A stretch of 64,000 nucleotides of DNA from Rhodoferax sp. BLA1 (GCF_013416775.1 NZ_SZVI01000009.1:248001-312000), one strand, 5' to 3'. Positions 1 to 8,448 are shown, counted from the first letter of the stretch. Program-made: numbers and translations. The notes: generated from the letters alone by a model not told the origin.

Positions 1-1253
1 CCAAAATGGTGCGCCATCGCTACCACATGCTGCCAGAGTGAGGCACGCCCGGTCATGGCCCAAGCGGTCACGGTGGACAGGAAAACAATGGTGTTGATCG
101 GCTTGCGCTCAAAAACCCAGCCCTTTTTGCCGTAAAAACCCCGACGCGGGAACACTTGCCCGGTCAGGTCCTTGCCATCAGCAAACATCGGCTTGATCTG
201 GTTGGTTTCTGGCACATAGGCGTAGCGCAACCAGGCATCCAGGCCGTCGACAGCCCATTGTTTGAGCTGCTCGCCCTTGGCGCCGAGCTGGCGGGCCAAC
301 GTGAGCTGGGCCAGGGTGGCGTCACCGTAGATGCCTTCCGGGCCGTTCATGGCGTCCGGGTCCATCTTGAACAGCACCCAGGCTTCCTGGGCCACATCGC
401 CATATTCCGGGCCAAACTGGCGCTGGGCGCGATCGCCGTAGAAGGAATAGGTGAACTGTGGATGGTTCTCGTCGGTTGGCGCCTCTTCACGCTTGACCGG
501 GCGGTTGAACTGGTAACACCCCAAGCCGGTTGCCGGGTAACGGCTGCGCACATACTGCCAGGCCAAAAACTCGGCCCAGTCGAGCGCTTTCTCCTCACCC
601 GGCACCCGCTGGCCGAGCAAACCGGCGCCGTAGATCAGGTCATTGCCGATGTTCACAAAGGACAACCCCTTGGCTTCACGCAAGATCTCCAGATCGCGAT
701 GCATCGGCTTGTCCCAGAAGCCTTCTGCGGGCAAGGGCCGACCGTAGCTGCCGTGGCGCGTGAGTTCGAGGGTGTCCCAGTTGTCAATGTGGCAGTTCCA
801 CTCGGCCTTGATGAGTTTTGCGGTGGCCTGCGGGTCAACCTCGAACATCAGCTCGTAGAACGGGTAATGGTGCTTGATCTCATGCACCTTGTTTTTGCCT
901 TCGGGGCCGACGGTATCGAGCGTCTTCAGGTCCAGAAAACAATGCCCACCCCAGGTCAGCAGCCCCGAAGCGTCCGCGTGGTCAAAATGCCAGCGGATCG
1001 CGTCCATCGCCGCTTGTTTGTACTTGCCATCACCGGTCAAGGTCGAGAGTGCTGACAAAGTGCGAAACAGGTTCTGCTGCGAGGCCAGGTTGGAAGGCTC
1101 CCAGTCGGTGCCTTCCATGTTGCGCCATTTGACCGGCTCACCGGTGAAGGTGTTCATGCCGTCAAAGAACAAGGGGGTGCCGTGATAAGGATCGCGGTAA
1201 GTGTTGAGGATGGTGTCAGCGTAGCGGCGGATGTAGTCAAGCATGGTATTCAT
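1..1253 (-). CDS. Family 2 polysaccharide lyase (pectate lyase, PL2), 3' end outside window
   Basis: The minus-strand frame from ATG at 1253 stays open to the window edge (about 417 codons), so the C-terminus is missing. PL2 enzymes cleave pectate or oligogalacturonides by metal-assisted beta-elimination. In the predicted protein H104, E125, R166 and H167 have exactly the spacing I recall for the metal ligands and catalytic arginine of the Yersinia PL2 lyase (H109, E130, R171, H172, all shifted by five). That match and the opening HGTPLF motif are the main evidence. No signal peptide is seen, so a cytoplasmic enzyme acting on imported oligogalacturonides is likely. A purine-rich AGGAAA lies about 8 bases before the ATG; a second in-frame ATG is at 1244. 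Family assignment is from memory of motifs, not a search. Confidence 0.75.
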   Translation of the reverse strand, partial: MNTMLDYIRRYADTILNTYRDPYHGTPLFFDGMNTFTGEPVKWRNMEGTDWEPSNLASQQNLFRTLSALSTLTGDGKYKQAAMDAIRWHFDHADASGLLTWGGHCFLDLKTLDTVGPEGKNKVHEIKHHYPFYELMFEVDPQATAKLIKAEWNCHIDNWDTLELTRHGSYGRPLPAEGFWDKPMHRDLEILREAKGLSFVNIGNDLIYGAGLLGQRVPGEEKALDWAEFLAWQYVRSRYPATGLGCYQFNRPVKREEAPTDENHPQFTYSFYGDRAQRQFGPEYGDVAQEAWVLFKMDPDAMNGPEGIYGDATLAQLTLARQLGAKGEQLKQWAVDGLDAWLRYAYVPETNQIKPMFADGKDLTGQVFPRRGFYGKKGWVFERKPINTIVFLSTVTAWAMTGRASLWQHVVAMAHHF

Positions 1254-1619
1254 GGCGGTTTTCCTGGAACTGAAATACCGACGAAACGACGGACAGGAAT
1301 TTCAACCGCATTGGCTGAAGTATGGCATGGGTCTCAGGTATAGATCAGTGTGGGTAGCCGATGCTCGGGCTGGCCTAGCCTTGAAGACAACACATAGATC
1401 CAGGTCAAGTCTGAAGAATGTCGCGAGCCCGCCAAACCTCGACTAGATCAAACAAAGTGCATTCACTGCCCAAAGCGCGGCAAAAACCGCATCAAACCAA
1501 CCTGTTTTGACACGCCCCGCGATTACCATCGGCGCCCCGCAAACGGCGGCAGGCCTGCTACTGTGCGCCATTTCTTAGCCTTTGATCGCCCCGCTTACCG
1601 GAGCCCCCACCACCACACT
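1254..1619. other. Divergent intergenic region between the PL2 lyase and the radical SAM gene
   Basis: This stretch of 366 bases holds no gene I can support. It must contain the two divergent promoters, but no sigma-70 pair close to consensus stands out. If the radical SAM gene starts at the GTG at 1563 rather than the ATG at 1620, the last 57 bases are coding. Confidence 0.5.
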
Positions 1620-2807
1620 ATGCACACCGAGACACCGATCCACTTCGTACCCCACGCCGCTACAACAGAAGTTACCCAGTCCGATGCCAACCCGATTGTG
1701 GGCGGCCGGGTGGAACTGCAATTGCTCACCACCCTGAAATGCAACCTCAAATGCAGCTACTGTTCGCTGGGGGTTGGCGACATGTTGGGCTCACAAGTCC
1801 ATGTGGAGTACGACATTGAGCAGCTCAGCGCCTTTGTGGATCGGCACCTGAAGGGCAAGGAAATCTATGTCACCTTCTACGGCGGCGAACCCACGCTGAA
1901 CAAGAAGCTGATGCTGGAGGTGATGCAGCGTTTCCCGAGCTTTCGCTTCCAGTTGCAGACCAATGCCACGCTGATCGACAACCTGCCCGAGTGGGCGCTG
2001 AACCGCCTGTCCAATGTGCTGGCCTCCATCGACGGCGGCGAATCCACCACCGACGGCTACCGTGGCAAGGGCATCTACCGCCAGGTGGTGAAAAACCTCA
2101 AAGAAGTGCGCGACCACATCGGCGGCTCGGTCACCGCCCGCGTCACCTGGGGCAACCCCGACACCTGTTTTGAGGAACTGGACCAGCTGGTGGCCGACGG
2201 TGCCCCGTTTGACTACCTGTACTGGCAGTTTGTGGCCGATGAAATGTACGCCGGTGACTCGGTGGCCAAGCGCAAAGCGGTGCTGGTGCAGCTGATCGAC
2301 AAATTCTTCTCGCGCACCGATGTGCTCTACCCGCTGATCCCGCTGATGGGCATGGTGCGCAACAAGCTGTTTCCCACGCGGGCGCTGGAACTGTACGCCG
2401 GTGCCAGCCAGTGCCGCGTCTCCACCCACCTGCTCAACGTCATGCCCAACGGCGAGATTTATCCCTGCCCCGACATGATGTACGACCCAGCCATGAAGAT
2501 GGGCGACATCAAAGTCAACTGGCTCAAGAAAAGCCCGCTGCAACAAGACCCGGCCATGCCCTGCCACGACTGCGAGGCTTACGCCTGGTGCCGCGGCAAC
2601 TGCATGAAAAACATGCACCGGGGCTATGTGAGCAATGACCTGCCGTACCGCACCAACGTGGTCGAACCCATCTGCGAACTGATCCGTTTCATGGGCCAGG
2701 AAATCGACAAGCGCAACCCACAAGCCTGGTTCGAGCAACTCAGCCTGCCGGTGCGCAAACAAATCATGGACTGCGAGGTCTACGAGTACGTTGAGATCAT
2801 GCCTTAA
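1620..2807 (+). CDS. Radical SAM protein with SPASM-type C-terminal cluster domain
   Basis: About 395 residues from the ATG at 1620. The N-terminal half is a radical SAM domain: the cluster motif C41-x3-C45-x2-C48 follows LLTTLK, and the SAM-binding GGEP is at about 88-91. The C-terminal part is SPASM-like, with C265, C283 (in NGEIYPC), C315, C318, C324 and C328 able to bind auxiliary 4Fe-4S clusters. Such proteins mature sulfatases or modify ribosomal peptides and enzyme subunits; the substrate here is unknown. No sulfatase or convincing precursor peptide gene is adjacent. An alternative GTG start at 1563 would add 19 residues. A GGAG lies about 16 bases before the ATG, so the start is uncertain. 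The divergent neighbour is a PL2 lyase, but a functional link is only a guess. Confidence 0.8.
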   Translation: MHTETPIHFVPHAATTEVTQSDANPIVGGRVELQLLTTLKCNLKCSYCSLGVGDMLGSQVHVEYDIEQLSAFVDRHLKGKEIYVTFYGGEPTLNKKLMLEVMQRFPSFRFQLQTNATLIDNLPEWALNRLSNVLASIDGGESTTDGYRGKGIYRQVVKNLKEVRDHIGGSVTARVTWGNPDTCFEELDQLVADGAPFDYLYWQFVADEMYAGDSVAKRKAVLVQLIDKFFSRTDVLYPLIPLMGMVRNKLFPTRALELYAGASQCRVSTHLLNVMPNGEIYPCPDMMYDPAMKMGDIKVNWLKKSPLQQDPAMPCHDCEAYAWCRGNCMKNMHRGYVSNDLPYRTNVVEPICELIRFMGQEIDKRNPQAWFEQLSLPVRKQIMDCEVYEYVEIMP

Positions 2808-2888
2808 GGCGCGACACGTCGCGGGTGTTGGCTCGGCGTCACTAGCCTGACGAGGCCCATGGCGAACCTGCGACAGCAGATCGGCAAT

Positions 2889-3013
2889 AAAAAAGCCGCG
2901 CAGCCCTTTTGGAATCTGCGCGGCTTGCTACTGAGTCAGTAGCGTTTTCAGATGATCAAATCACTTGTGCGCTGGCGGCACATCGGTGTAACTACCATGC
3001 GCAACCTCTGCCG
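2889..3013 (-). pseudogene. Duplicated 3' end of lpdA with its terminator
   Basis: This segment aligns without gaps to 4765-4889, the end of intact lpdA plus its terminator, with about 17 mismatches over 125 bases by eye. On the minus strand it encodes a remnant reading A-E-V-A-H-G-S-Y-T-D-V-P-P-A-H-K-stop, against I-A-H-G-S-C-T-D-V-P-P-A-R-K in LpdA. There is no start and no upstream lpdA body, so it is a displaced gene end. It marks the far side of the inserted 3075-4720 module. Confidence 0.85.
2893..2928 (-). terminator. Rho-independent terminator (duplicate copy)
   Basis: The inverted repeat AAGCCGCGCAG / CTGCGCGGCTT has a loop of about 13 bases and, read on the minus strand, is followed by a T-run. 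It is the sister of the lpdA terminator and now lies after the minus-strand DUF4411 gene. Confidence 0.75.
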
Positions 3014-3074
3014 TTACATTGATCAAGACGACAAGCGTAGGCGGTAGATGTAACCCAAGTCGTAAAAACGGGGG

Positions 3075-3578
3075 CTAAGCGTCTACCAGAACGAAATTGG
3101 CTTTGGTTTGTCCCAGTACCGCAAACGTATCCATCCATTGCACGCCAAAGTGCTGGCACACATTTGGGATGCTGAACTTGCGGCGCATTTGCAGGTTGAA
3201 CTGCTCATGGGTGACCACCACGCTGTCAGGTAGCGCCATGGCCTTGGCAATGAGCCAAGGGTCTGCACCGCCTAAGAACTCTTCCAGGGCACCTGCCTTC
3301 ATTAGCGCTGTTTGCGACGCCACATACGCGGCCACTTGTACGAATGCCGCTTGGGTGTCGGCATCTGATACGGGAAGAAAAAGCGCTGCATTGCGCCTGG
3401 TCCAAAGCGCAAGTTCGTCGTTGCCGAGCTTGAGTTCGTCGCCCACGGTTTTGATGCTGGCCAACACGCCTTGCCCATGGCTACGAAGAACCCAAGACCA
3501 GTAGCCGGGGCAAATGGTCATGCCGTAGTAGCGGTTTTTAGCTTCAATTAGGGTATTGGAGTCCAGCAGATAAATCAT
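3075..3578 (-). CDS. DUF4411 family PIN-domain protein (probable toxin)
   Basis: The protein has 167 residues. It opens with a PIN-type beta strand and acidic residue (YLLDSN, D6), followed by the EAKNRYY and CPG pattern typical of DUF4411 proteins, then E48 in VGDELK and D106 in GGADPWL as further candidate metal ligands. PIN domains are Mg2+-dependent RNases, commonly toxins of type II modules. Its ATG overlaps the stop of the upstream ImmA/IrrE regulator gene by four bases (3575-3578), so the two are translationally coupled. The gene sits inside the segment bracketed by the duplicated lpdA end, consistent with acquisition by transfer. RNase activity and target are inferred only. Confidence 0.82.
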   Translation of the reverse strand: MIYLLDSNTLIEAKNRYYGMTICPGYWSWVLRSHGQGVLASIKTVGDELKLGNDELALWTRRNAALFLPVSDADTQAAFVQVAAYVASQTALMKAGALEEFLGGADPWLIAKAMALPDSVVVTHEQFNLQMRRKFSIPNVCQHFGVQWMDTFAVLGQTKANFVLVDA

Positions 3579-4720
3579 GCACCCAGCTGCTCGGCAAATT
3601 GGCGAATCTTCGCCGGTTGTACACCGAGGAGCTTGCCCGCATCACGCAATAGCAGTCGGCCACTGAGTGCCTCTGCGGTAACGGCTTTGGCGAACCGCTT
3701 GCTGTTTTTAGACTCAGCGTTGCGGTAGAAACTACCCCCTCCCTTGCTTTCGGCGTTGCGAAAGCGCTCCAACTCCGCGAAGTAAAAGTTGTTATACACC
3801 TCACGGTCTATCAAACCCAAATCCAAGGCACGGCGTGCAATGACCAACTGGCTTACATGAAAGCGTTGCGCCAGTTCTGCCAAACGGATGCGCAGATCTG
3901 GCTCGCCGCTAGCCCAGAGCTGCCGGAATACTACTGCCGGTGCCAGAAACTCACCTGCCACCGCGTTGCAAGCAACTTCCTCTTGGTGTGCATTTGCTGT
4001 TTCACCATTGGATATACCACTGGACCCAAACCAGATGTGCGCCAACTCGTGCATCAAGGTGAACAACCGGGCAGTGGGCGCATCAGCCGAATTGATGAAC
4101 ACGACAGGCGCCACAGCGCTGCTGATAGCAAAGCCACGGAATTCACTAACATCGAGTTTGCAGTGGGTGTTGTTGCCCACCATGCCGCTGCGCATAACTA
4201 ACACGCCAGCGTTCTCTGCACCTTGAATGAGTGCTCGCTGGTAGTCGTCCCACTTGCGTTGTCCGTGCTCCAACTCCACGCCCAACACAGTACGGATATC
4301 TGCAGCAACCACTTGTGGGCTAGCGTTCAAACGGAACTTGCCAACAAAGGGCAAAGCGGCTGCGCCCTGCTCTTGTTGGTGCTCGACATACCAAGCCTGG
4401 CGCTGAAGTGCCTGTTTCACGGTCTCCTGCAGTTCGACACTTGGCCGCCCTACCGGTCGGCCTCCCACGGTGCGCAGGTCTGGCAAAAGCGGCGTTTCCA
4501 CAGGAGCTTGCGGCAAGAAAAAGAAACCGAATGGCGCGTGCAGTGCTTGGGCAATGTTTTGAGCTTGCCGAAACGTAGGCAAATCGCCACCCGTTTCCCA
4601 TTGCTCCAGTTGCTCGGGCTTCACACCAACGGCTATTGCTGCAGTCCCAATATCCATGCCCATGCGACCGCGTGCCCAGCGAAGCACTTCGGGGTTGATT
4701 TGGGCTTGAGGATGGGACAT
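3575..4720 (-). CDS. XRE-type HTH regulator with ImmA/IrrE metallopeptidase domain
   Basis: The protein has 381 residues. Residues about 10-65 form a Cro/CI-type helix-turn-helix (VKPEQLEQWETG). The central part carries the zinc-protease motif HELAH at 224-228 inside an ImmA/IrrE (DUF955) domain. Such two-domain proteins are often the antitoxin or regulator upstream of DUF4411 PIN proteins, as here, and may control the module by DNA binding and proteolysis. The start at 4720 is 116 bases from the end of lpdA on the same strand, with the lpdA terminator between, so the module needs its own promoter in 4721-4764. The pair probably forms one mobile stability module; the role in this host is inferred. 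Confidence 0.85.
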   Translation of the reverse strand: MSHPQAQINPEVLRWARGRMGMDIGTAAIAVGVKPEQLEQWETGGDLPTFRQAQNIAQALHAPFGFFFLPQAPVETPLLPDLRTVGGRPVGRPSVELQETVKQALQRQAWYVEHQQEQGAAALPFVGKFRLNASPQVVAADIRTVLGVELEHGQRKWDDYQRALIQGAENAGVLVMRSGMVGNNTHCKLDVSEFRGFAISSAVAPVVFINSADAPTARLFTLMHELAHIWFGSSGISNGETANAHQEEVACNAVAGEFLAPAVVFRQLWASGEPDLRIRLAELAQRFHVSQLVIARRALDLGLIDREVYNNFYFAELERFRNAESKGGGSFYRNAESKNSKRFAKAVTAEALSGRLLLRDAGKLLGVQPAKIRQFAEQLGA

Positions 4721-4768
4721 GAAATGATTTTAGGGGAATGCCTTGACGCAAACCAAAAACAATTAAAA

Positions 4769-4804
4769 AAGCCGCGCAGCCCTAACGGAATCTGCGCGGC
4801 TTGC
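4769..4804 (-). terminator. Rho-independent terminator of the pyruvate dehydrogenase operon
   Basis: An AAGCCGCGCAG / CTGCGCGGCTT stem with a T-run on the minus strand lies about 33 bases after the lpdA stop. It separates aceE-aceF-lpdA from the downstream ImmA/DUF4411 module. Confidence 0.85.
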
Positions 4805-4836
4805 TACCGAGTCAGTAGCGTTTTCAGGCAGTCAAC

Positions 4837-6699
4837 TCACTTGCGCGCTGGCGGCACATCCGTGCAAGAGCCATGCGCAATCTCAGCCGCCATGCCGATG
4901 CTCTCGCCCAGTGTCGGGTGCGGGTGAATGGTTTTGCCGATGTCCACGGCGTCTGCACCCATCTCGATCGCCAGGGCGATTTCACCAATCATGTCACCGG
5001 CGTGGGTGCCAACGATTCCGCCGCCCAGGATCTTGCCGTGGCCGTGGGCTTCGGGGCTGTCGTCAAACAGCAGTTTGGTGACGCCTTCGTCGCGGCCATT
5101 GGCGATAGCGCGGCCAGACGCGTTCCACGGGAACAGGCCCTTCTTGACCTTGATGCCTTGCGCCTTGGCCTGGTCTTCGGTCAGGCCAACCCAGGCCACT
5201 TCGGGGTCTGTGTAGGCCACGCTGGGGATCACGCGGGCATTGAAGGCGGCAGCTGCCAGTTCCTTGTTGCCTTGCAATTCGCCGGCGATGACTTCTGCGG
5301 CAACATGCGCCTCGTGCACCGCCTTGTGCGCAAGCATCGGCTGGCCGACGATGTCGCCAATCGCGAAGATGTGCGGCACATTGGTGCGCATCTGGATGTT
5401 GACGTTGATGAAGCCACGATCCGTCACAGCCACGCCAGCCTTCTCGGCGTTGAGCTTTTTGCCGTTGGGGGTGCGGCCCACGGCTTGCAGAACCAGGTCG
5501 TAGGTTTGCGGCTCGGGCACTGTGATGCCGTCTTCAGCAGGGGCAAAGCTGACCTTGATGCCTTCTGGGGTTGCCTCGGCAGCGACGGTTTTTGTTTTCA
5601 ACATGATGTTGTCAAACCGTGGCGCATTCATCTTTTGCCAGATCTTGACCAGATCGCGGTCAGCGCCCTGCATCAGGCCGTCCAACATTTCAACCACGTC
5701 CAGGCGGGCGCCCAGGGTGCTGTAGACGGTGCCCATTTCCAGGCCGATGATGCCGCCGCCCAGGATCAACATGCGTTTGGGGACTTCTTTGAGCGCCAGG
5801 GCGCCGGTGGAGTCGACCACACGCGGGTCTTTGGGCATAAACGGCAGGTGCACGGCCTGGCTGCCCGCAGCGATGATGGCGTTCTTGAACGCGACCACCT
5901 TCTTGCTGCCGGTTTTCTCCTGGCCGCTGCCGGTGGTTTCTTCGACTTCGAGGTGGTTGGGACCAACAAAGTTGCCGTAACCACGCACTACTGAGACCTT
6001 GCGCATCTTGGCCATGGCGGCCAACCCGCCAGTGAGTTTGCCAATCACCTTTTCCTTGTGGCCGCGCAGCTTGTCGATGTTGACCACCGGCTTGCCAAAC
6101 TCCACGCCCAGGTCACCGAGGTGGCTGACCTCGTCCATCACCGCTGCCACGTGCAACAAGGCTTTGGACGGGATACAACCCACGTTCAGGCAGACGCCAC
6201 CCAAGGTGGTGTAACGCTCAACCAGAATGACTTTGAGGCCCAGATCAGCCGCGCGGAAGGCGGCCGAGTAGCCACCAGGGCCACCACCGAGCACCAGCAC
6301 GTCGCAGTCCAGATCGGCACTGCCCGCAAAACTGGCGGCAGCGGGTGCGGCCACAGGCGCTGCAGTCGCTACTGTTTGCGTAGCTGCTGGCCCTTGTGTT
6401 ACCTGGGCTACAGGTGGATTTGGCTTGGATTCTGCGGCGGGAGCCGGTGCGGCGCCCTCGCCTGCGGCTTCCAGCGTCAGCAGCAAAGAACCCATGGCGA
6501 CCTTATCGCCGAGTTTGATCTTGAGTTCTTTCACCACGCCAGCATGGCTGCTGGGGATTTCCATCGAGGCTTTGTCAGACTCGACGGTGATCAGGCTTTG
6601 GTCCGCCTTGATGCTGTCGCCGGGTTTGACCAGCAGTTCAATCACGGTGACTTCCGCGAAGTCGCCGATGTCGGGAACATGGATGTCAATGAGTGCCAT
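4837..6699 (-). CDS. lpdA: Dihydrolipoyl dehydrogenase (E3) with N-terminal lipoyl domain
   Basis: The 620-residue E3 component of pyruvate dehydrogenase reoxidises dihydrolipoamide and reduces NAD+. Residues 1-80 are a lipoyl domain with the lipoylation lysine K43 in ESDKAS. A proline/alanine-rich linker (about 81-125) leads to the flavoprotein, with the FAD-binding GGGPGG at about 137-142 and the redox disulfide C169-x4-C174 (CLNVGC). A lipoyl-E3 fusion is common in betaproteobacteria. The gene is the last of aceE-aceF-lpdA, 10 bases after aceF, and is closed by the terminator at about 4769-4804. The linker DNA at about 6380-6423 resembles the dispersed repeat found elsewhere in this window. 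The 3' end is duplicated at 2889-3013. Confidence 0.97.
   Translation of the reverse strand: MALIDIHVPDIGDFAEVTVIELLVKPGDSIKADQSLITVESDKASMEIPSSHAGVVKELKIKLGDKVAMGSLLLTLEAAGEGAAPAPAAESKPNPPVAQVTQGPAATQTVATAAPVAAPAAASFAGSADLDCDVLVLGGGPGGYSAAFRAADLGLKVILVERYTTLGGVCLNVGCIPSKALLHVAAVMDEVSHLGDLGVEFGKPVVNIDKLRGHKEKVIGKLTGGLAAMAKMRKVSVVRGYGNFVGPNHLEVEETTGSGQEKTGSKKVVAFKNAIIAAGSQAVHLPFMPKDPRVVDSTGALALKEVPKRMLILGGGIIGLEMGTVYSTLGARLDVVEMLDGLMQGADRDLVKIWQKMNAPRFDNIMLKTKTVAAEATPEGIKVSFAPAEDGITVPEPQTYDLVLQAVGRTPNGKKLNAEKAGVAVTDRGFINVNIQMRTNVPHIFAIGDIVGQPMLAHKAVHEAHVAAEVIAGELQGNKELAAAAFNARVIPSVAYTDPEVAWVGLTEDQAKAQGIKVKKGLFPWNASGRAIANGRDEGVTKLLFDDSPEAHGHGKILGGGIVGTHAGDMIGEIALAIEMGADAVDIGKTIHPHPTLGESIGMAAEIAHGSCTDVPPARK
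6380..6423 (+). repeat. Possible degenerate copy of the AGCCCTT/AAGGGCT repeat inside lpdA
   Basis: The segment reads TAGCTGCTGGCCCTTGT, then TGGGCTACAGG and ATTTGGC, in the same order and spacing as the intergenic repeat. It encodes part of the lipoyl-E3 linker (about residues 93-107). Part of the likeness may come from homology to the Ala/Pro linkers of aceF, so this copy is doubtful. Confidence 0.3.
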
Positions 6700-6709
6700 G
6701 TCAGTTCCT

Positions 6710-8431
6710 TTACAGCAGTACGCGGCGGAAGTCGCCCAGGATCTGGGCCAGATAGACGTTGAAGCGCGCAGCAGCAGCGCCGTCGATCACGCGGTGGTCC
6801 CAGGTCAGGCTCAGCGGCAACATCAGGCGCGGCTGGAAGGCCTTGCCGTCCCAGACCGGCTCCATGGTGGAGCGGCAAACACCCAAAATCGCCACCTCAG
6901 GCGCGTTGATGATCGGGGTGAAATAACGCCCGCCAATGCCGCCCAAGGAAGAAATGGTGAAGGTGGCGCCAGACATTTCTGCCGGGCTCAGTTTGCCGTC
7001 ACGCGCCTTTTTGGCCAACTCGGACATTTCCTGGCTGATCTGGAAGATGCCTTTTTTGTCGGCGTCTTTGATCACCGGCACCATCAGGCCATTGGGGGTA
7101 TCTGCAGCAAAACCGATGTGGTAATACTGCTTGTAGACCACGGCGTCGCCGTCCAGACTGCTGTTGAAATCGGGGAATTTCTTGAGCGCGGCCACGCAGG
7201 CCTTGATCAGGAACGCCAGCATGGTGACCTTGACACCACTCTTCTCGTTTTCCTTGTTGGTCAGGACACGGAAGGCTTCCAGGTCGGTGATGTCGGCGTC
7301 GTCGTGGTTGGTGACGGCCGGGATCATGATCGCATTGCGCAGCAGGTTGGCGCCGCTGATCTTCTTGATGCGGCTCATCTCCTTGCGCTCGATCGGACCA
7401 AACTTGGCAAAGTCGACCTTCGGCCAGGGGATCAGGCCCAGGCCTTCGCCGCCACCAGCGGCCGCGGGTTTGGCGGCTTGTTGCGCAGCGATGGCAGCGG
7501 TTTGCACTGCGCCACTCATGACCGAGCGGGTGAAGGATTCGATGTCGGCATCGGTGATGCGGCCTTTGAGGCCCGTGCCTTTGACCTCGGCCAGCGGCAC
7601 ACCCAGCTCACGCGCGAACTTGCGCACGGACGGAGAGGCATGCGGCAGGCCCAGCGCCAAGGCGGTCGGGTTGTGCGCGGGCAGCGCAGGTGCTGCTGCC
7701 ACGGCGGCGGGTGCTGCTACAGCAACAGGAGCTGCTGGCGCTTGTGCGACGGGCGCTGCAGGCACATTTGGCGTTGCAGCCACGGCAGCAGCCGGTGCTG
7801 CAGCGGCGGGTGCAGCAGCAGTTGTGCCTTGCAAAATCAGCAACAGGTCACCGATGTTGACGGTGTCACCGAGCTTGACCTTGAGTTCCTGCACAACACC
7901 GGCGGCGCCAGACGGGATTTCCATCGAGGCTTTGTCCGACTCGACGGTGACCAGGCTTTGCTCGAGCTTGACGCTGTCACCGACCTTGACCATGACCTCG
8001 ATCACGGTCACGTCCTTGAAGTCGCCAATGTCGGGCACACGCACTTCGACCGGGCCAGCGGCAGCGGCAGCGGCTACTGGTGCAGCCGGTGTTGGGGCGA
8101 CAGGTGCAGCAGCGGCCGCAGGCGCTACAGAAGCTGCAGCAGCAGGCGCTTGTTCCACGGTGGCTGGCGCCGGATTGGGCGCAGAAGCCTCACCCGCCAC
8201 TTCGAGCAGCAGCACCAGCGAGCCTTGTTTGACCTTGTCGCCCAGCGCGACCTTGAGTTCCTTGACCACGCCGGCGTGGCTTGAAGGGATTTCCATGGAG
8301 GCCTTGTCGGACTCCACCGTCAGCAGGGATTGGTCCGCGCGCACCGTGTCGCCAGGTTTGACCAGCAGCTCGATCACGGTGACTTCGTCGAAGTCGCCAA
8401 TGTCGGGCACTTTGATGTCCAGAATTGCCAT
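6710..8431 (-). CDS. aceF: Dihydrolipoamide acetyltransferase (E2 of pyruvate dehydrogenase)
   Basis: The 573-residue E2 core transfers acetyl groups from lipoamide to CoA. It has two lipoyl domains (about 1-80 and 120-200), each with the ESDKAS lipoylation motif, joined by long Ala/Pro-rich flexible linkers. A peripheral subunit-binding domain follows at about 260-300 (SPSVRKFARELGV), then the catalytic 2-oxoacid dehydrogenase acyltransferase domain ending with the active-site DHRVIDG near residue 545. It lies 17 bases after aceE and 10 before lpdA in one operon. Two lipoyl domains rather than E. coli's three is usual in this group. Confidence 0.97.
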   Translation of the reverse strand: MAILDIKVPDIGDFDEVTVIELLVKPGDTVRADQSLLTVESDKASMEIPSSHAGVVKELKVALGDKVKQGSLVLLLEVAGEASAPNPAPATVEQAPAAAASVAPAAAAAPVAPTPAAPVAAAAAAGPVEVRVPDIGDFKDVTVIEVMVKVGDSVKLEQSLVTVESDKASMEIPSGAAGVVQELKVKLGDTVNIGDLLLILQGTTAAAPAAAAPAAAVAATPNVPAAPVAQAPAAPVAVAAPAAVAAAPALPAHNPTALALGLPHASPSVRKFARELGVPLAEVKGTGLKGRITDADIESFTRSVMSGAVQTAAIAAQQAAKPAAAGGGEGLGLIPWPKVDFAKFGPIERKEMSRIKKISGANLLRNAIMIPAVTNHDDADITDLEAFRVLTNKENEKSGVKVTMLAFLIKACVAALKKFPDFNSSLDGDAVVYKQYYHIGFAADTPNGLMVPVIKDADKKGIFQISQEMSELAKKARDGKLSPAEMSGATFTISSLGGIGGRYFTPIINAPEVAILGVCRSTMEPVWDGKAFQPRLMLPLSLTWDHRVIDGAAAARFNVYLAQILGDFRRVLL

Positions 8432-8448
8432 GTTGTGTCTCCGCTCGC

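Noticed and set aside
156..1055. Long + strand open frame opposite the PL2 lyase
   Set aside because: The minus-strand frame carries clear family motifs; the + frame has no recognisable domain and is a GC-driven mirror.
1243..1446. Short + strand frame before the radical SAM gene as a possible precursor peptide
   Set aside because: It begins across the start of the divergent lyase, has no convincing ribosome-binding site, leader/core pattern or cysteine-rich tail.
2845..2875. CTCGGCGTCACTAGCCTGACGAGG hairpin as the terminator of the radical SAM gene
   Set aside because: The stem is short and imperfect and no T-run follows on the + strand.
6425..8284. Long + strand frame opposite aceF, rich in Cys, Gly and Ser
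   Set aside because: It is the mirror of the Ala/Pro-rich lipoyl linkers of aceF, not an independent gene.
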